NCBI RefSeq assembly: GCF_003971065.1
Contig: NZ_RYDV01000008.1
Location: 1 to 64,000, forward strand
Origin: Candidimonas sp. SYP-B2681
Lineage (GTDB): Bacteria; Pseudomonadota; Gammaproteobacteria; Burkholderiales; Burkholderiaceae_B
Direction: 5' to 3'
Length of the DNA: 64,000 nt
Part shown: positions 1 to 8,762 of the stretch, in pieces
Position numbering within the stretch: position 1 is the first letter of the stretch
How the letters are laid out: each line of letters opens with the position of its first letter
The notes under the pieces: generated by a model
What the model saw: only the letters and a program-made list of their open reading frames with translations
What the model was told of the DNA's origin: nothing
Database searches by the model: none
Made by a program: the position numbers and the translations under genes

Positions 1-1
1 C

Positions 2-220
2 GTCGATCACGTCAACAACCTGGGATGGACGGCCTTGCTCGAGGCCATTATCTTGGGTAACGGCGGCGCGCAACACCAGCAAATCGTCGCTCTTTTGCTG
101 AAGGCCGGTGCGAATCCGAATCTGGCCGACCGGGAAGGCATCACGCCGCTGCGCCATGCAAGGTCACATGGCTATCGTGAGATCGAGGAAATGCTGGTCG
201 CCACAGGCGGCTCGCACTGA
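2..220 (+). CDS. Ankyrin-repeat protein, C-terminal part only
   Basis: The reading frame is open from the window edge to a TGA at 218-220, giving 72 residues. It shows ankyrin-type repeats: a 'GWTALLEAI' helix start, then 'LLLKAGANPNLADREGITPLRHA', the classical pattern of a helix, an 'AGANPN' turn and 'G.TPL..A'. Ankyrin repeats bind other proteins; no catalytic part is visible. The N-terminus lies outside the window, so length, signal peptide and partners are unknown. A TTG at 35 could be read as a start, but the repeat continues upstream of it, so the gene is better taken as truncated by the window. Confidence 0.75.
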   Translation, partial: VDHVNNLGWTALLEAIILGNGGAQHQQIVALLLKAGANPNLADREGITPLRHARSHGYREIEEMLVATGGSH

Positions 221-571
221 AGCAGTCCTAATCTGAAGTAATGTGCCATATCTGATGAATAGACTGTCCGTCGAGCTTCTTCACTGAGCCACTGATTAAA
301 TCGTCGGATGGCGAGATTGTCACGATGTGCATCGCAATAAGTTCATCATAGCGAAGAGGGGGAAGCGCGCCCAACCGTGTAGAGGCCGCTAAAAGTTCGG
401 TAGGATTTGACCCTACAGCTGCACTTCGGCTAGCCCGATACCATCGAAACTGACTATGACATGGTCGGTGCAGTTCGGTACAGGTAAGATCAGAGTTCCA
501 AACCCGGAGGCAAAAGTTCCAGGCTCAATGGAAATCGCTAACCGTCTCCGTCAATCAATTCTGGAGGTGGA
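221..571. other. Intergenic stretch, nothing recognised
   Basis: This stretch of 351 bases lies between the ankyrin gene and the convergent lipoprotein gene. No frame of gene-like composition, RNA gene, strong terminator hairpin or repeat was recognised. Confidence 0.4.
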
Positions 572-1012
572 CTAAGGATTCATGCAGAGACCCACGTAGT
601 AGTTGTAGCCACATTTATGGCCCGATTGAGTTCCGATATGGTGCAGATAGCCGTTTCTATTCCCGCAGACGCTTTTTGCATAAGCTACCGGATCAGCGCC
701 ACAGTATTGGCGCGGCTGGAAAAGCTGCGTTGTCCCAATATCACGTTCGCCAACGCTAAGCTGAAAAATGCTGGGAGGTTTTGATGAGGGTTCGGCAGCG
801 TCTGTCCCTTGAAGTGCGATTGGACCCGTGAAAAGCGTCGGAGTGCCTAAGCCCTGAACTTCGATTGGTTGCCCCGTGACGGGCTCTGCCGGGGCTGTAC
901 CCTGCGTCATTGGTGGACTGGTGACGGGCGTCGCTCGGGAGCCGCATCCCCCGAGAAATAACCCACTGAGAATACATAGTGAAACCGGAAGCCATACTGG
1001 ACGTGTTTTCAT
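572..1012 (-). CDS. Small predicted lipoprotein
   Basis: A 146-residue protein starting with a lipoprotein signal: positive start (MKTR), hydrophobic core, then 'LFLGGC' with the lipidated cysteine at residue 23. It is therefore expected to be cut by signal peptidase II and anchored in a membrane. Residues 24-90 are Pro/Thr/Ser rich and probably flexible. The last 45 residues hold four cysteines (in 'QYCG', 'SVCG', 'HKCG', 'GLCMNP') that could form two disulfides in the periplasm. A GGAG ribosome site sits just upstream of the ATG on the minus strand, supporting this start. No family was recognised; function unknown. Confidence 0.6.
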   Translation of the reverse strand: MKTRPVWLPVSLCILSGLFLGGCGSRATPVTSPPMTQGTAPAEPVTGQPIEVQGLGTPTLFTGPIALQGTDAAEPSSKPPSIFQLSVGERDIGTTQLFQPRQYCGADPVAYAKSVCGNRNGYLHHIGTQSGHKCGYNYYVGLCMNP

Positions 1013-2066
1013 TTCGTACTCCGTTTTTAGTGTTTTTTAAACGAAAGTCCATCCTTTTAGGCATGCGAAAGGCCAGATCACTATATCTACGAATACCGAA
1101 CATTCTGGCCGGAACGCCGGGTATGCGTTGGGCACAGCTATTGAATTACCTTTAATATACCGGTCTCGATAACGCTTGGCTGTAAGCAAGTGATGCGTTT
1201 TAAAGTCGCTTTCAAGTAGTCTTCGAATCTACAAGCCTGAGCATCGATGGTTTAAAGTCAGTTTAAATTCGTTATTGCGACCTAGCCTCCCGCGGCCCCG
1301 CGTTCTCTAGAGTCGTTCTAAATTAACTTTGAGATGAATTCGAAGGTACATGGCGACTCATGTCGTCGAAAAGGCTTAAGCCCTCATGTTGATTATTAAG
1401 GGTTCGACGGCGTAAGAGTTAACGCCCTAATATCAATTGTTTAGGCTAACTATCCTCTAAACCTACAACCCCTCCGACACGCTTCGCTTAACAATCTTCT
1501 GATTTCAGTACTTACCAGAGGCGTTTGCCTTCCCATGGCGCTAAACCGTGGGCCGGCGGACTGGAGCAAGGCCGGAACCGGATGCAGTCCGGGCGCGGTG
1601 ATGGGTTGGTCTACAAAGACATGTTCGAAAACAACGTGCCGTATTACTACGACTGTCCACCCATGAACTTCGCCTGGTACTCACCCGGGGTCCCCCCGGG
1701 TTCTCTTCGTTGTCCTGCGGGCTGCGGCTTTCGTTCCCGCCCCTTTCCGTTCGTCCTTCCTTAATCCAGCGCGGCAAGGCGACGAACTCACGGTAACGGT
1801 GGCACTCCGGGCCAGACGTAGTACTGCGGATACTGCAAAACCTACAGAAGGTTCGGGATCTTCGGCCCCGGTACCTGTCAGATTTGGTCCTGACTAGAGA
1901 CTGCTGTGAAGGAACCGCGTTCGGCCAATACTGGCCTTTGGGAACTTACAAACACATTGATAGGGAATGTTACTATCGATACAGCAATTTTTCCCAACGT
2001 TGGCGCTGGTCCATAACTACTGATAAGTCTTTGAATGGGTAGTCTTTTCCTTCGAAATTTTTAAGC
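1013..2066. other. Long intergenic region, no confident gene
   Basis: About 1050 bases separate the lipoprotein start from the nucleotidyltransferase gene. The only coding-like signal is one frame at 1525-1893, described separately. The parts 1013-1524 and 1894-2066 showed no gene, RNA or repeat that could be supported. Such a large gap is unlike the tightly packed core region to the right and fits a decayed part of the island. Confidence 0.4.
1525..1893 (+). pseudogene. Possible decayed Tyr/Cys/Gly-rich reading frame
   Basis: In a single frame the translation runs from an ATG at 1525 through 'NVPYYYDCPPMNFAW', hits TAA at 1762-1764, continues with a Gly-rich stretch to a TAG, then reads 'YCGYCKTYRRFGIFGPGTC' to a TGA at 1891-1893. 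The tyrosine and cysteine clusters on both sides of the stops are unusual for random sequence, suggesting remnants of one gene. No family was recognised. It may equally be non-coding; this is a weak call. Confidence 0.2.
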
Positions 2067-2630
2067 ATGACATTGGACGATTTTTTGGTACTCGTTAAAT
2101 CAGCCAACCCATTGGAGTTGGCTGAAGAGTCATTGCATCGCAATTTTGTCCATGCAATTCCTGAAGAGGCTACGTACAGCTCTTATTTAGATCAAGTGAG
2201 AGGAGACTATCCTTTGGCCGACTGTATAGCGATTATGGGCTCCGGCAATTGGAAATTTAGCTTAAACCCAAAGAATAATTTCAGTGAATACCATATTAAA
2301 TCAGACATTGACATCGCTGTTGTATGCCGCACAAGCTTCGAACAGACCTGGGCCGAGTTGCGAATTTACCACCGGACAAAATTTTATTCCCTTTCTCATG
2401 AGAAAAGAAGCCAACTCAAAAGAAGTGGCGAGAACGTCTACGCTGGGTTCGTGTCTCCGAAATGGATTCCCGATAAACAATCGGGTACAAGATATAAATA
2501 TATGATTAATACGAACAAATACTCGAACGCAGACGTAGGGTTCCGAGTTGTAAATTTGATGTATTTCAAGAATATCGAAGAGACTTTGGACTATTACGTC
2601 CGGGGCTTTCTACATGCACAACAAAGGTAA
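2067..2630 (+). CDS. Nucleotidyltransferase-fold protein paired with DUF262
   Basis: A 187-residue protein. The segment 'IMGSGNW' (residues 57-62) followed about 18 residues later by 'SDIDIAVV' (79-86) has the layout of a DNA polymerase beta-type nucleotidyltransferase: a Gly-Ser loop, then a D-x-D pair (D80, D82) that would bind metal and NTP. Such enzymes transfer a nucleotide to a protein, RNA or small molecule; the target here is unknown. The ribosome site of the next gene lies inside the last codons of this one and the spacing is 6 bases, so the two are translated together. Base composition is more AT-rich than the core region, consistent with an acquired module. The fold assignment is from motif spacing only. 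Confidence 0.6.
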   Translation: MTLDDFLVLVKSANPLELAEESLHRNFVHAIPEEATYSSYLDQVRGDYPLADCIAIMGSGNWKFSLNPKNNFSEYHIKSDIDIAVVCRTSFEQTWAELRIYHRTKFYSLSHEKRSQLKRSGENVYAGFVSPKWIPDKQSGTRYKYMINTNKYSNADVGFRVVNLMYFKNIEETLDYYVRGFLHAQQR

Positions 2631-2636
2631 TGAATC

Positions 2637-3656
2637 ATGGAATACGACGTAAGTTTTCAAACGGTCTCTTGGTTCAATGAACGAAAAAATGATGGAACAC
2701 TCGAGATTAGCCCCAAATTTCAGCGCCGAGCGGTTTGGCTAGAAAAGGAGCGGTCGCAGCTACTTGAGACCATGTTGAATCGGCTCCCATTCCCCGAGAT
2801 CTATGTGCATGTCGAAACCGACACTAACAGCGGAAAACAAAATTATGCCGTAGTTGACGGGCAACAACGGATTACCTCCATCCTGAAATTTCTAGATAAT
2901 GAATTTCCCCTTCCGGTGAGTGATTTTTGGGACGGAGAGTATTTTCGAGATTTAAGCGATGAAGTTAAACTAACATTTTGGGATTATAAAATAGTTGTGC
3001 GATTTCTTCGGAAAACTAACGATGAAGAAATACGCAGTCTGTTTACAAAGCTCAATACAAACAACATCGCGCTGAACGATCAAGAACTGAGAAACGCTCG
3101 CTTCGTTGGCAGATTCAAAGACTTAGCTGAGCGCCTGGCGGACAACCCGTTCTTTCAGGCCTTCGGTCTCTTTACGCCTCGAGATGTTAGGCGGATGCTC
3201 GATATTGAATATGTCAGTGAATTACTTACTCGTCAAATTGCTGGTATTAGCAACAAAAAAGATTTATTGGAAAGCCTTTATTATGAATTTGATGAAGAAT
3301 TTCCGATGGAAGGAGACTATGAAGATGAGTTTAATGTATGCATTAATCTTGTAAGGTCGATAATATCTCCTGATAATCGGGCTATCTTTAAATCAAAAGG
3401 GAATTTTTACTCCTTGTTTGGTGTGTGTGTTGAATATTTTCGGGCTACAGCACGCAATCAGTTTTCTCAGAGTGTGAAGATTGAAGAGCAGATTTCAGAT
3501 CTTGTTCTCCGGGCTAAATCAAATAACTTTGACGATAATATTCCCGACATCGAAGCCTATTCAAGTGTTTCCACGAGATCAACATCTGATAAGTCGCACA
3601 GAGCGGAGCGAGAACGAATTTTGCTAGCGATCGTCCGCCAAATTGAAAATTTCTGA
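2637..3656 (+). CDS. DUF262 domain protein (GmrSD N-domain / ParB-like)
   Basis: A 339-residue protein whose N-terminus matches the DUF262 family: 'FQRRAVW' (28-34), 'LPFPEIYV' and the hallmark 'VVDGQQRITSIL' with DGQQR at 74-78. The same domain forms the GmrS part of type IV restriction enzymes and is related to ParB/Srx nucleotide-binding folds. The DUF1524 HNH nuclease half usual in GmrSD is not seen; residues 150-339 are helical-looking with no recognised motif. It is the second gene of a tight pair after the nucleotidyltransferase-like gene. Known biology of DUF262 points to phage or foreign-DNA defence, but a stand-alone DUF262 with this partner has no function I can name. Confidence 0.75.
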   Translation: MEYDVSFQTVSWFNERKNDGTLEISPKFQRRAVWLEKERSQLLETMLNRLPFPEIYVHVETDTNSGKQNYAVVDGQQRITSILKFLDNEFPLPVSDFWDGEYFRDLSDEVKLTFWDYKIVVRFLRKTNDEEIRSLFTKLNTNNIALNDQELRNARFVGRFKDLAERLADNPFFQAFGLFTPRDVRRMLDIEYVSELLTRQIAGISNKKDLLESLYYEFDEEFPMEGDYEDEFNVCINLVRSIISPDNRAIFKSKGNFYSLFGVCVEYFRATARNQFSQSVKIEEQISDLVLRAKSNNFDDNIPDIEAYSSVSTRSTSDKSHRAERERILLAIVRQIENF

Positions 3657-3934
3657 TAGACATGACGGGTCGCCGTATATTGAGATTCTTTGCTCTTGGG
3701 GAGTCGTCGGCTTTTTGGCTTTTTGTTTTGAGTATTCATAAAGGAGCCAGTCACCAACGGAAGCTTCTGGCCGCAAGAAGCGGCTGCAAGCTCAATCCTA
3801 ACGCATCTGACAGTACATGTCAGATCAAGTCTGAGTTAATACAATTAATCCGTGGCAGTGGGTATTTGACCGATATCATCGGGGGCAGTCCAAGCGTTAT
3901 GCGGAATAGATGAACGGTAATATGCACTCGGCAA

Positions 3935-4465
3935 TCATATGGTCCCGTCACGCATATGCTTGGCGATTTCGTCGGCAGCCGCTTGGATCTCTTGTGTTTC
4001 TTTGAAGCGCCATTCTCGGATGACTTGTAGCGCAGCATTGCACTTCTCGAAGATCTCGATATTCGTCTCGGCCGAATTCAAAGAAAAGCCCGCTCGACCC
4101 TTTAATGAGCCTTTCATCCGAACCCAGCGTGTTACCTCCCCGCACTCGACAGCATAGAACGAGTGAACAACTCGATTCCGGAATTCCTCCGCCTTTTCAA
4201 GGGCATTGCGCACAACACGCACATTGACCTCTGATAGCTTCGGGGGTTGGGCTCCCCGCTTGGGGAAGAGATCTACGAACAAGTCCACTTTTTGCTTAAA
4301 GCTCATCGCGGCTGAAACGAGATACTGATCCTCCTTCTCCCGCATACGAAGCAGTAGAGCTAGTTCTTCTGCGAGCCATTGTTCGATTTGCTGGAACCGA
4401 ACCACGGTTACGCCAATTGCTCGAAATAAAGCGTCGGTGTGGGCCACTAAGTCACTTTGTCTCAT
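3935..4465 (-). CDS. HEPN-like hypothetical protein
   Basis: A 176-residue, mostly alpha-helical protein. The segment 'FRNRVVHSFY' contains R96-x4-H101, the R-N-x3-H layout of HEPN-type RNases and of related helical proteins. Helices on both sides (20-60 and 80-95) fit the fold. HEPN proteins are frequent toxins or defence RNases, but non-catalytic members exist and this similarity rests on one short motif. It is transcribed toward the DUF262 gene (convergent), so it is not in an operon with the nucleotidyltransferase gene. It lies directly downstream of the restriction-modification-like operon on the same strand with an 81-base gap. Confidence 0.5.
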   Translation of the reverse strand: MRQSDLVAHTDALFRAIGVTVVRFQQIEQWLAEELALLLRMREKEDQYLVSAAMSFKQKVDLFVDLFPKRGAQPPKLSEVNVRVVRNALEKAEEFRNRVVHSFYAVECGEVTRWVRMKGSLKGRAGFSLNSAETNIEIFEKCNAALQVIREWRFKETQEIQAAADEIAKHMRDGTI

Positions 4466-4546
4466 GTAACGCCGCCTCCTAGAGCGATCGATGTTTATTA
4501 CATCCTGTCGTCTCGCCTGCCCGGGCTTTTTTGATCCAAAGACGGA

Positions 4547-7114
4547 CTATTCTTTAGCCACCACCGTGTCATATAGGCCGTAGGTAACAAGATCCGGATG
4601 CGATTCGATACCTGTATAAACAAGCCCTGCATTCTCGTAACGTCGGAACGCAAATACCGCTTGGTTCATTTGCTCAGTGTTGAACACCTTGAGGCTAACC
4701 AAAAGATGGAAGTCCTGCACGGTTAGGCCGGTAACGGTGAGGAAAAGCTCTGGCTCCAGCTTGGTTATGACATCCCGTAGTGTGTTCTCTCGGAAGTCGG
4801 TCAGGTACATGAACGCAGGGATACGCGTGGCGAACTTGATTAGCTTTTCCTGCACCAGCTTTCGCTTGGATTTGTACTCCTTTTCCTCTTCCGAAAGCTC
4901 TATTTTCTCACGCCTCGACAATTCGCCATCCTTGGCCTTGGTTTTCAGGCCCTTGACCTTTTCGCTTTTGTTGATGATGGTTTCAATGATGTTGTCGCCC
5001 AGCGAGCGCCAGCCCTCAATGCGCTCCAATGCCGCCATCGCGTCGGAGTTATCGAGGATGCGGCGCAGCGTGCCGTTGTCCACATTCACCAGCAGGGCAC
5101 TTTCCCACTTGCGGGCCAGCAGCGTGGCCGATGTGCCCGCCATCGCAATGTCCAGAATTCCGCCCGCGTCGATTTGCGTCATGTTGGCGCCGTCAAAAGC
5201 CAGCACCGGTAAAAAGGCCACCAAATCCCGCACCGCGTTTTCGGGGTTGGACTCGTTGGGTGACAGGCCAATCCCGTATTCAGATAGCTGCCGCAAGGCC
5301 CGCGTGGGCGCAAAGTCAAACACAAAGCACACCGGCTTCAGAATTTCCTCCTCGTTCGGATTGTCACCGTTGGGGTTTTTGATAGACCACGGCGACTGCA
5401 CCCGAAACGCCGCCTGAAAGTAAGTCTCGGGCGACTTCAGATTGCGCAGCATCAGGATGGATGACCACTGCGCCACTGTCACGCCCGTAGTCAGCTTTCC
5501 GCACGACAGCGTGATGGTTTTGGTATCGAACCCGCTGCCAATGGCCCTGCGCACCGGCGGCAGCGCCTCCAAACCAATGCCTGCCGCAGCACCAGCGGCC
5601 ACAATGACCTGGTAGCCGAGCCAAAAGGTGTTGTGCCGCTCGTTCAGCAAATTCGCCATGGCATGGCAAGCCGCCACATTGGGTAAGAACCAGAGCGAAT
5701 GCTGTAAATAAGGCAGCAAGCGCACATCTGAATACGGAAATGGTGGTCGCGTGCCTGTTTTGAGCAACTCCGCCGACTGGGCCGCATACGCACCGCGAAT
5801 GATGTCTAGCCACTTCTGCACGTCGCTCTTGTGCTTGAACTCTGGTTCGGCCCCTGTGCCGGTTGCCTCAAAAAAAGCATTCAGATCAAACTCGTCAAAC
5901 TCCCCGCCGCTGGCAATCGCAAGTAACTCATCAGGCATTTGGTAGGTCAGCAGCCGCATCTGCGGCAAAGCGGCATAGGGGTTGCGTTGACCTGGTTGAT
6001 TGGCGGCAAAAGCCTCCTTGGCGCGCTGTTCGTCGGTATAAGTCCAGTTAAAGATTTGCTCCTCAATGAACTCGCCCGTGGCCAGTGCCTTGAAAGGCGT
6101 ACCTGACAGGTACAAATACGCCCGGGTGGTGATGGGCAAAAACTCGGCTTCCGTGTCCGAGAGCACGTTCAGGTCTTCGTTGATGGCTTCCAACTCGCCC
6201 GCATACTCCAGCTTGGCCTCTTTTTTGGCGACGGCGTCGTCTTCACCCTCAAACAACTCCTTGGCCGTGTCGCGCCAGGCACCAAAGTGGTATTCGTCAA
6301 ACACCACCAAATCCCAATTCAAAGCGTGAAGCCACTCGTTTTTGGGCTTGATGTTGCCTGTTTCTCTTTCGCGCCCCAGTAGATCCTGAAATGAGGCGAA
6401 ATACACCATTGGTCGGCTGTGATCTATCTGCGTTGGGTCGCTGCCTGCGCTGTGCGACAGGTACTGCCAACCGTTAAAGTCGATATGGTTTTCCAGGTCG
6501 GTCTGCCAGGCATCTTCCACTGCCGGTTTGAAGGTCAGCACCAGCACGCGCTTGGTCTGGAGCTTTTTTGCCAACTGGTAGGTGGTAAAGGTTTTGCCAA
6601 AGCGCATCTTGGCATTCCACAGAAAGCGCGGGGCAGCGTTGGCATCTTCGGCCCAGATTGATTGGTAGTAGTCTAGTGTTTTGTTGACCGCCTCCAGCTG
6701 TTCGTCGCGCAGGCTAAAGGTCTCGTGGTGTGTGCCGTTGAAACGCTGCCCTGTGCGTAATTCGGTCAACACGGTGGTCACATCGGCGAGGGTGCAGCGC
6801 ACCCATTCCAGCGTGGTGTTCTCAAATCCTTTTTTTACCAGAGCTGAACGCACCTCGTGGTCGGTGAAGATGGAACCGTCGTCGCGCTCGGCGGGCTCGT
6901 CCAGCTCGATCGTGAAGTTCTGGATGGCTGCTGTCTTGAGCTGCTCGGCCACGCGCTGCTTCACGTTGCGAGTGGTCTGGCCCACTTTGAGCAGGCCTTG
7001 GTGCGCGGGATCGTCAATTGCGTAAGCATAGATGCGCGGGCGGGCGTCGGGTTTGGGAGTGAGGATTTCCTCAATGATGGGTTTATTCATCGTCACTTTC
7101 GCCGATGGTGACAT
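4547..7114 (-). CDS. GIY-YIG nuclease-SF2 helicase fusion, restriction subunit-like
   Basis: An 855-residue protein. Residues 26-110 resemble the T5orf172/GIY-YIG nuclease fold: 'IYAY' (29-31 region), 'LLKVGQT' (41-47), an arginine patch, and 'HEVR' at 86-89. A superfamily 2 helicase follows: Walker A-like 'MRFGKT' (170-175), DEYH box (273-276), motif III 'YLSGTP' near 335-340, and a C-terminal RecA half with a motif VI-like 'QAAFRVQ'. It would translocate on DNA and cut it, as the restriction part of the operon. It overlaps the upstream methylase gene: an ATG at 7090 sits in the methylase stop region (ATGAATAA), an alternative start to the 7114 ATG used here. No named restriction class with exactly this domain order is known to me. 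Confidence 0.75.
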   Translation of the reverse strand: MSPSAKVTMNKPIIEEILTPKPDARPRIYAYAIDDPAHQGLLKVGQTTRNVKQRVAEQLKTAAIQNFTIELDEPAERDDGSIFTDHEVRSALVKKGFENTTLEWVRCTLADVTTVLTELRTGQRFNGTHHETFSLRDEQLEAVNKTLDYYQSIWAEDANAAPRFLWNAKMRFGKTFTTYQLAKKLQTKRVLVLTFKPAVEDAWQTDLENHIDFNGWQYLSHSAGSDPTQIDHSRPMVYFASFQDLLGRERETGNIKPKNEWLHALNWDLVVFDEYHFGAWRDTAKELFEGEDDAVAKKEAKLEYAGELEAINEDLNVLSDTEAEFLPITTRAYLYLSGTPFKALATGEFIEEQIFNWTYTDEQRAKEAFAANQPGQRNPYAALPQMRLLTYQMPDELLAIASGGEFDEFDLNAFFEATGTGAEPEFKHKSDVQKWLDIIRGAYAAQSAELLKTGTRPPFPYSDVRLLPYLQHSLWFLPNVAACHAMANLLNERHNTFWLGYQVIVAAGAAAGIGLEALPPVRRAIGSGFDTKTITLSCGKLTTGVTVAQWSSILMLRNLKSPETYFQAAFRVQSPWSIKNPNGDNPNEEEILKPVCFVFDFAPTRALRQLSEYGIGLSPNESNPENAVRDLVAFLPVLAFDGANMTQIDAGGILDIAMAGTSATLLARKWESALLVNVDNGTLRRILDNSDAMAALERIEGWRSLGDNIIETIINKSEKVKGLKTKAKDGELSRREKIELSEEEKEYKSKRKLVQEKLIKFATRIPAFMYLTDFRENTLRDVITKLEPELFLTVTGLTVQDFHLLVSLKVFNTEQMNQAVFAFRRYENAGLVYTGIESHPDLVTYGLYDTVVAKE

Positions 7115-8762
7115 CGCCTAACAGGTCCCTTGTCAGCTCCATCGGTCGAACCATCTTTTCGATAAATTCGATCTCACTTGCGGAAATTCCATACTTGGCG
7201 TATAGGTCTTCGTCCGTCCATCGCCTTGTCCAGTCTTGCGTAGGCACGAATGTGTAAACCTTGCGCGTGGTGTCCTGGGACGGCTTGTGCAAAAGGATCA
7301 GCAGGCGGGTAAAACAACAGGTCAAATAAGACAAGGCGTTTTCGGCTTCGACTTGACTGTTGAACGGACAGATGCAGAGATAGGTTTCGGAGCAGATGCT
7401 GCCCGGTTCGCCAATGAAGGGTGTACTGAGAATGCGGTGCGGATAAGTGTCGCGATTGCCGGTGCCCGGTGCGGCGCGGCCTACATAAATCTTCCATTTA
7501 TCGATGAGTTCGGTGCCAGTGGTTATCGAGTCTTTAGCGATATATGCCGCACCTCCGTTCTGATAAACAACTACGTCACCATCACGTTTGTCAACATTGC
7601 CGCGGAAAAAGGTACGTAGCCCGAACGGCCTTAGAGAGCTAACAAGTTGGTCAAATCGCTTGCCTTCCGGCAATCTCAGTGCATTCTCTTGCTGGCCTGC
7701 TTGCTCACGCTCGATGGCCATCACTTTTTTCAGAATAGATAGACCTTCATTGAAGCGGATAAAAATGTCTGCCCCGTTTTCCGTAAGTGGACGGGTGGCG
7801 GTTGAAACTGGCCAATCCTTGAAATGGGTACTCACGTCGCACAAACCCGGATGGTCACGACTCCAGAGGAAATAGCACACGCCCCCCTTGAGGCCCACGC
7901 CAGGAAACACATCTGCCGCGCTGAGATAGTCGTCAATAGAGCGCAGGCGATTGTCGGCGAGCATAGCCTCTCTAAATTCATCCAATCCCTTGCCACCAGA
8001 GAACCAGCGCGCAGGAATAACCATCGACAGGTAGCGTGGCTCCAACGCCTTGGCCTGCTCCACGAACAACTGGTATATGGGTGCGCTGCTGGTGCCATAA
8101 CCACCGTCGGTTAGCTGATACGGTGGGTTGCCAATGATGACGTCGAACTGCATATCGCCTCCAAACAACTCGGTCATACGAGTCTTGATATTATCTGTGT
8201 GAATAAATGCGTAAGCGTGAGTTTCTAGCGATTCGCCGCGGTCTAGCGCAGCTTGACTTGCTCCGCAAAAAGTGCATTTATCATTGCTCCAGCTGTGCTC
8301 GGTACGATCAAACCAAATGTTGCCCGCATCGCTGGCAAAGCCCTTGGCAATGGAATGCGCGCCATTGGCGTACTTGGAGCAATACACGCTGCGCCGCGCC
8401 AGCAAACTGGTCAGGCGTGTGATGCCAATGCCAAACACCTGTCGGCTGAGGATATGGTCTACACGCTCTTGTAGGTCGGGTATCTGCGGCGCTAAGCCTT
8501 TGGTGAGCCGACTGGTGATTTCGCGGAGAAAGACGCCTGATTTGGTGAACGGGTCCAGGAACCGCAAAGTTTTGTCCGCCCACGGGCTGGCACCACTGTG
8601 GTCTGCGGCCCAGGCATCGGCCAGCATGTCCAACATGCGGTTGGCCAGCTCGGGGGGGGTGAATACCTCATCGTTTGACAGATTGGCGATACAGGTCAGT
8701 ACGTCAGGGTTGCGGCTGCGGAAGGCGATGGAGGCTTTGGGCTGGCTAGTATTCTGGTTCAC
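7083..8762 (-). CDS. Eco57I-type adenine DNA methylase
   Basis: A 559-residue protein. Near the N-terminus 'DEVFTPPELA' (31-40) is typical of N6-adenine methylases. Motif I is the variant 'FLDPFTKSGVFL' (68-79), and the catalytic motif IV 'FDVIIGNPPYQ' has NPPY at 212-215. Cysteines 128, 163 and 166 ('KCTFCG') may bind zinc. The region 350-480 would be target recognition. Expected reaction: methyl transfer from S-adenosylmethionine to adenine N6, protecting host DNA. It is the middle gene of three: 4-base ATGA overlap with the gene before it, and overlap with the helicase gene after it, so translational coupling is likely. Confidence 0.85.
   Translation of the reverse strand: MNQNTSQPKASIAFRSRNPDVLTCIANLSNDEVFTPPELANRMLDMLADAWAADHSGASPWADKTLRFLDPFTKSGVFLREITSRLTKGLAPQIPDLQERVDHILSRQVFGIGITRLTSLLARRSVYCSKYANGAHSIAKGFASDAGNIWFDRTEHSWSNDKCTFCGASQAALDRGESLETHAYAFIHTDNIKTRMTELFGGDMQFDVIIGNPPYQLTDGGYGTSSAPIYQLFVEQAKALEPRYLSMVIPARWFSGGKGLDEFREAMLADNRLRSIDDYLSAADVFPGVGLKGGVCYFLWSRDHPGLCDVSTHFKDWPVSTATRPLTENGADIFIRFNEGLSILKKVMAIEREQAGQQENALRLPEGKRFDQLVSSLRPFGLRTFFRGNVDKRDGDVVVYQNGGAAYIAKDSITTGTELIDKWKIYVGRAAPGTGNRDTYPHRILSTPFIGEPGSICSETYLCICPFNSQVEAENALSYLTCCFTRLLILLHKPSQDTTRKVYTFVPTQDWTRRWTDEDLYAKYGISASEIEFIEKMVRPMELTRDLLGDVTIGESDDE

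Noticed and set aside
3662-3913. 83-codon frame after the DUF262 gene
   Set aside because: No ribosome site, no domain, and overlapping frames in the opposite strand; probably the tail region between convergent genes.
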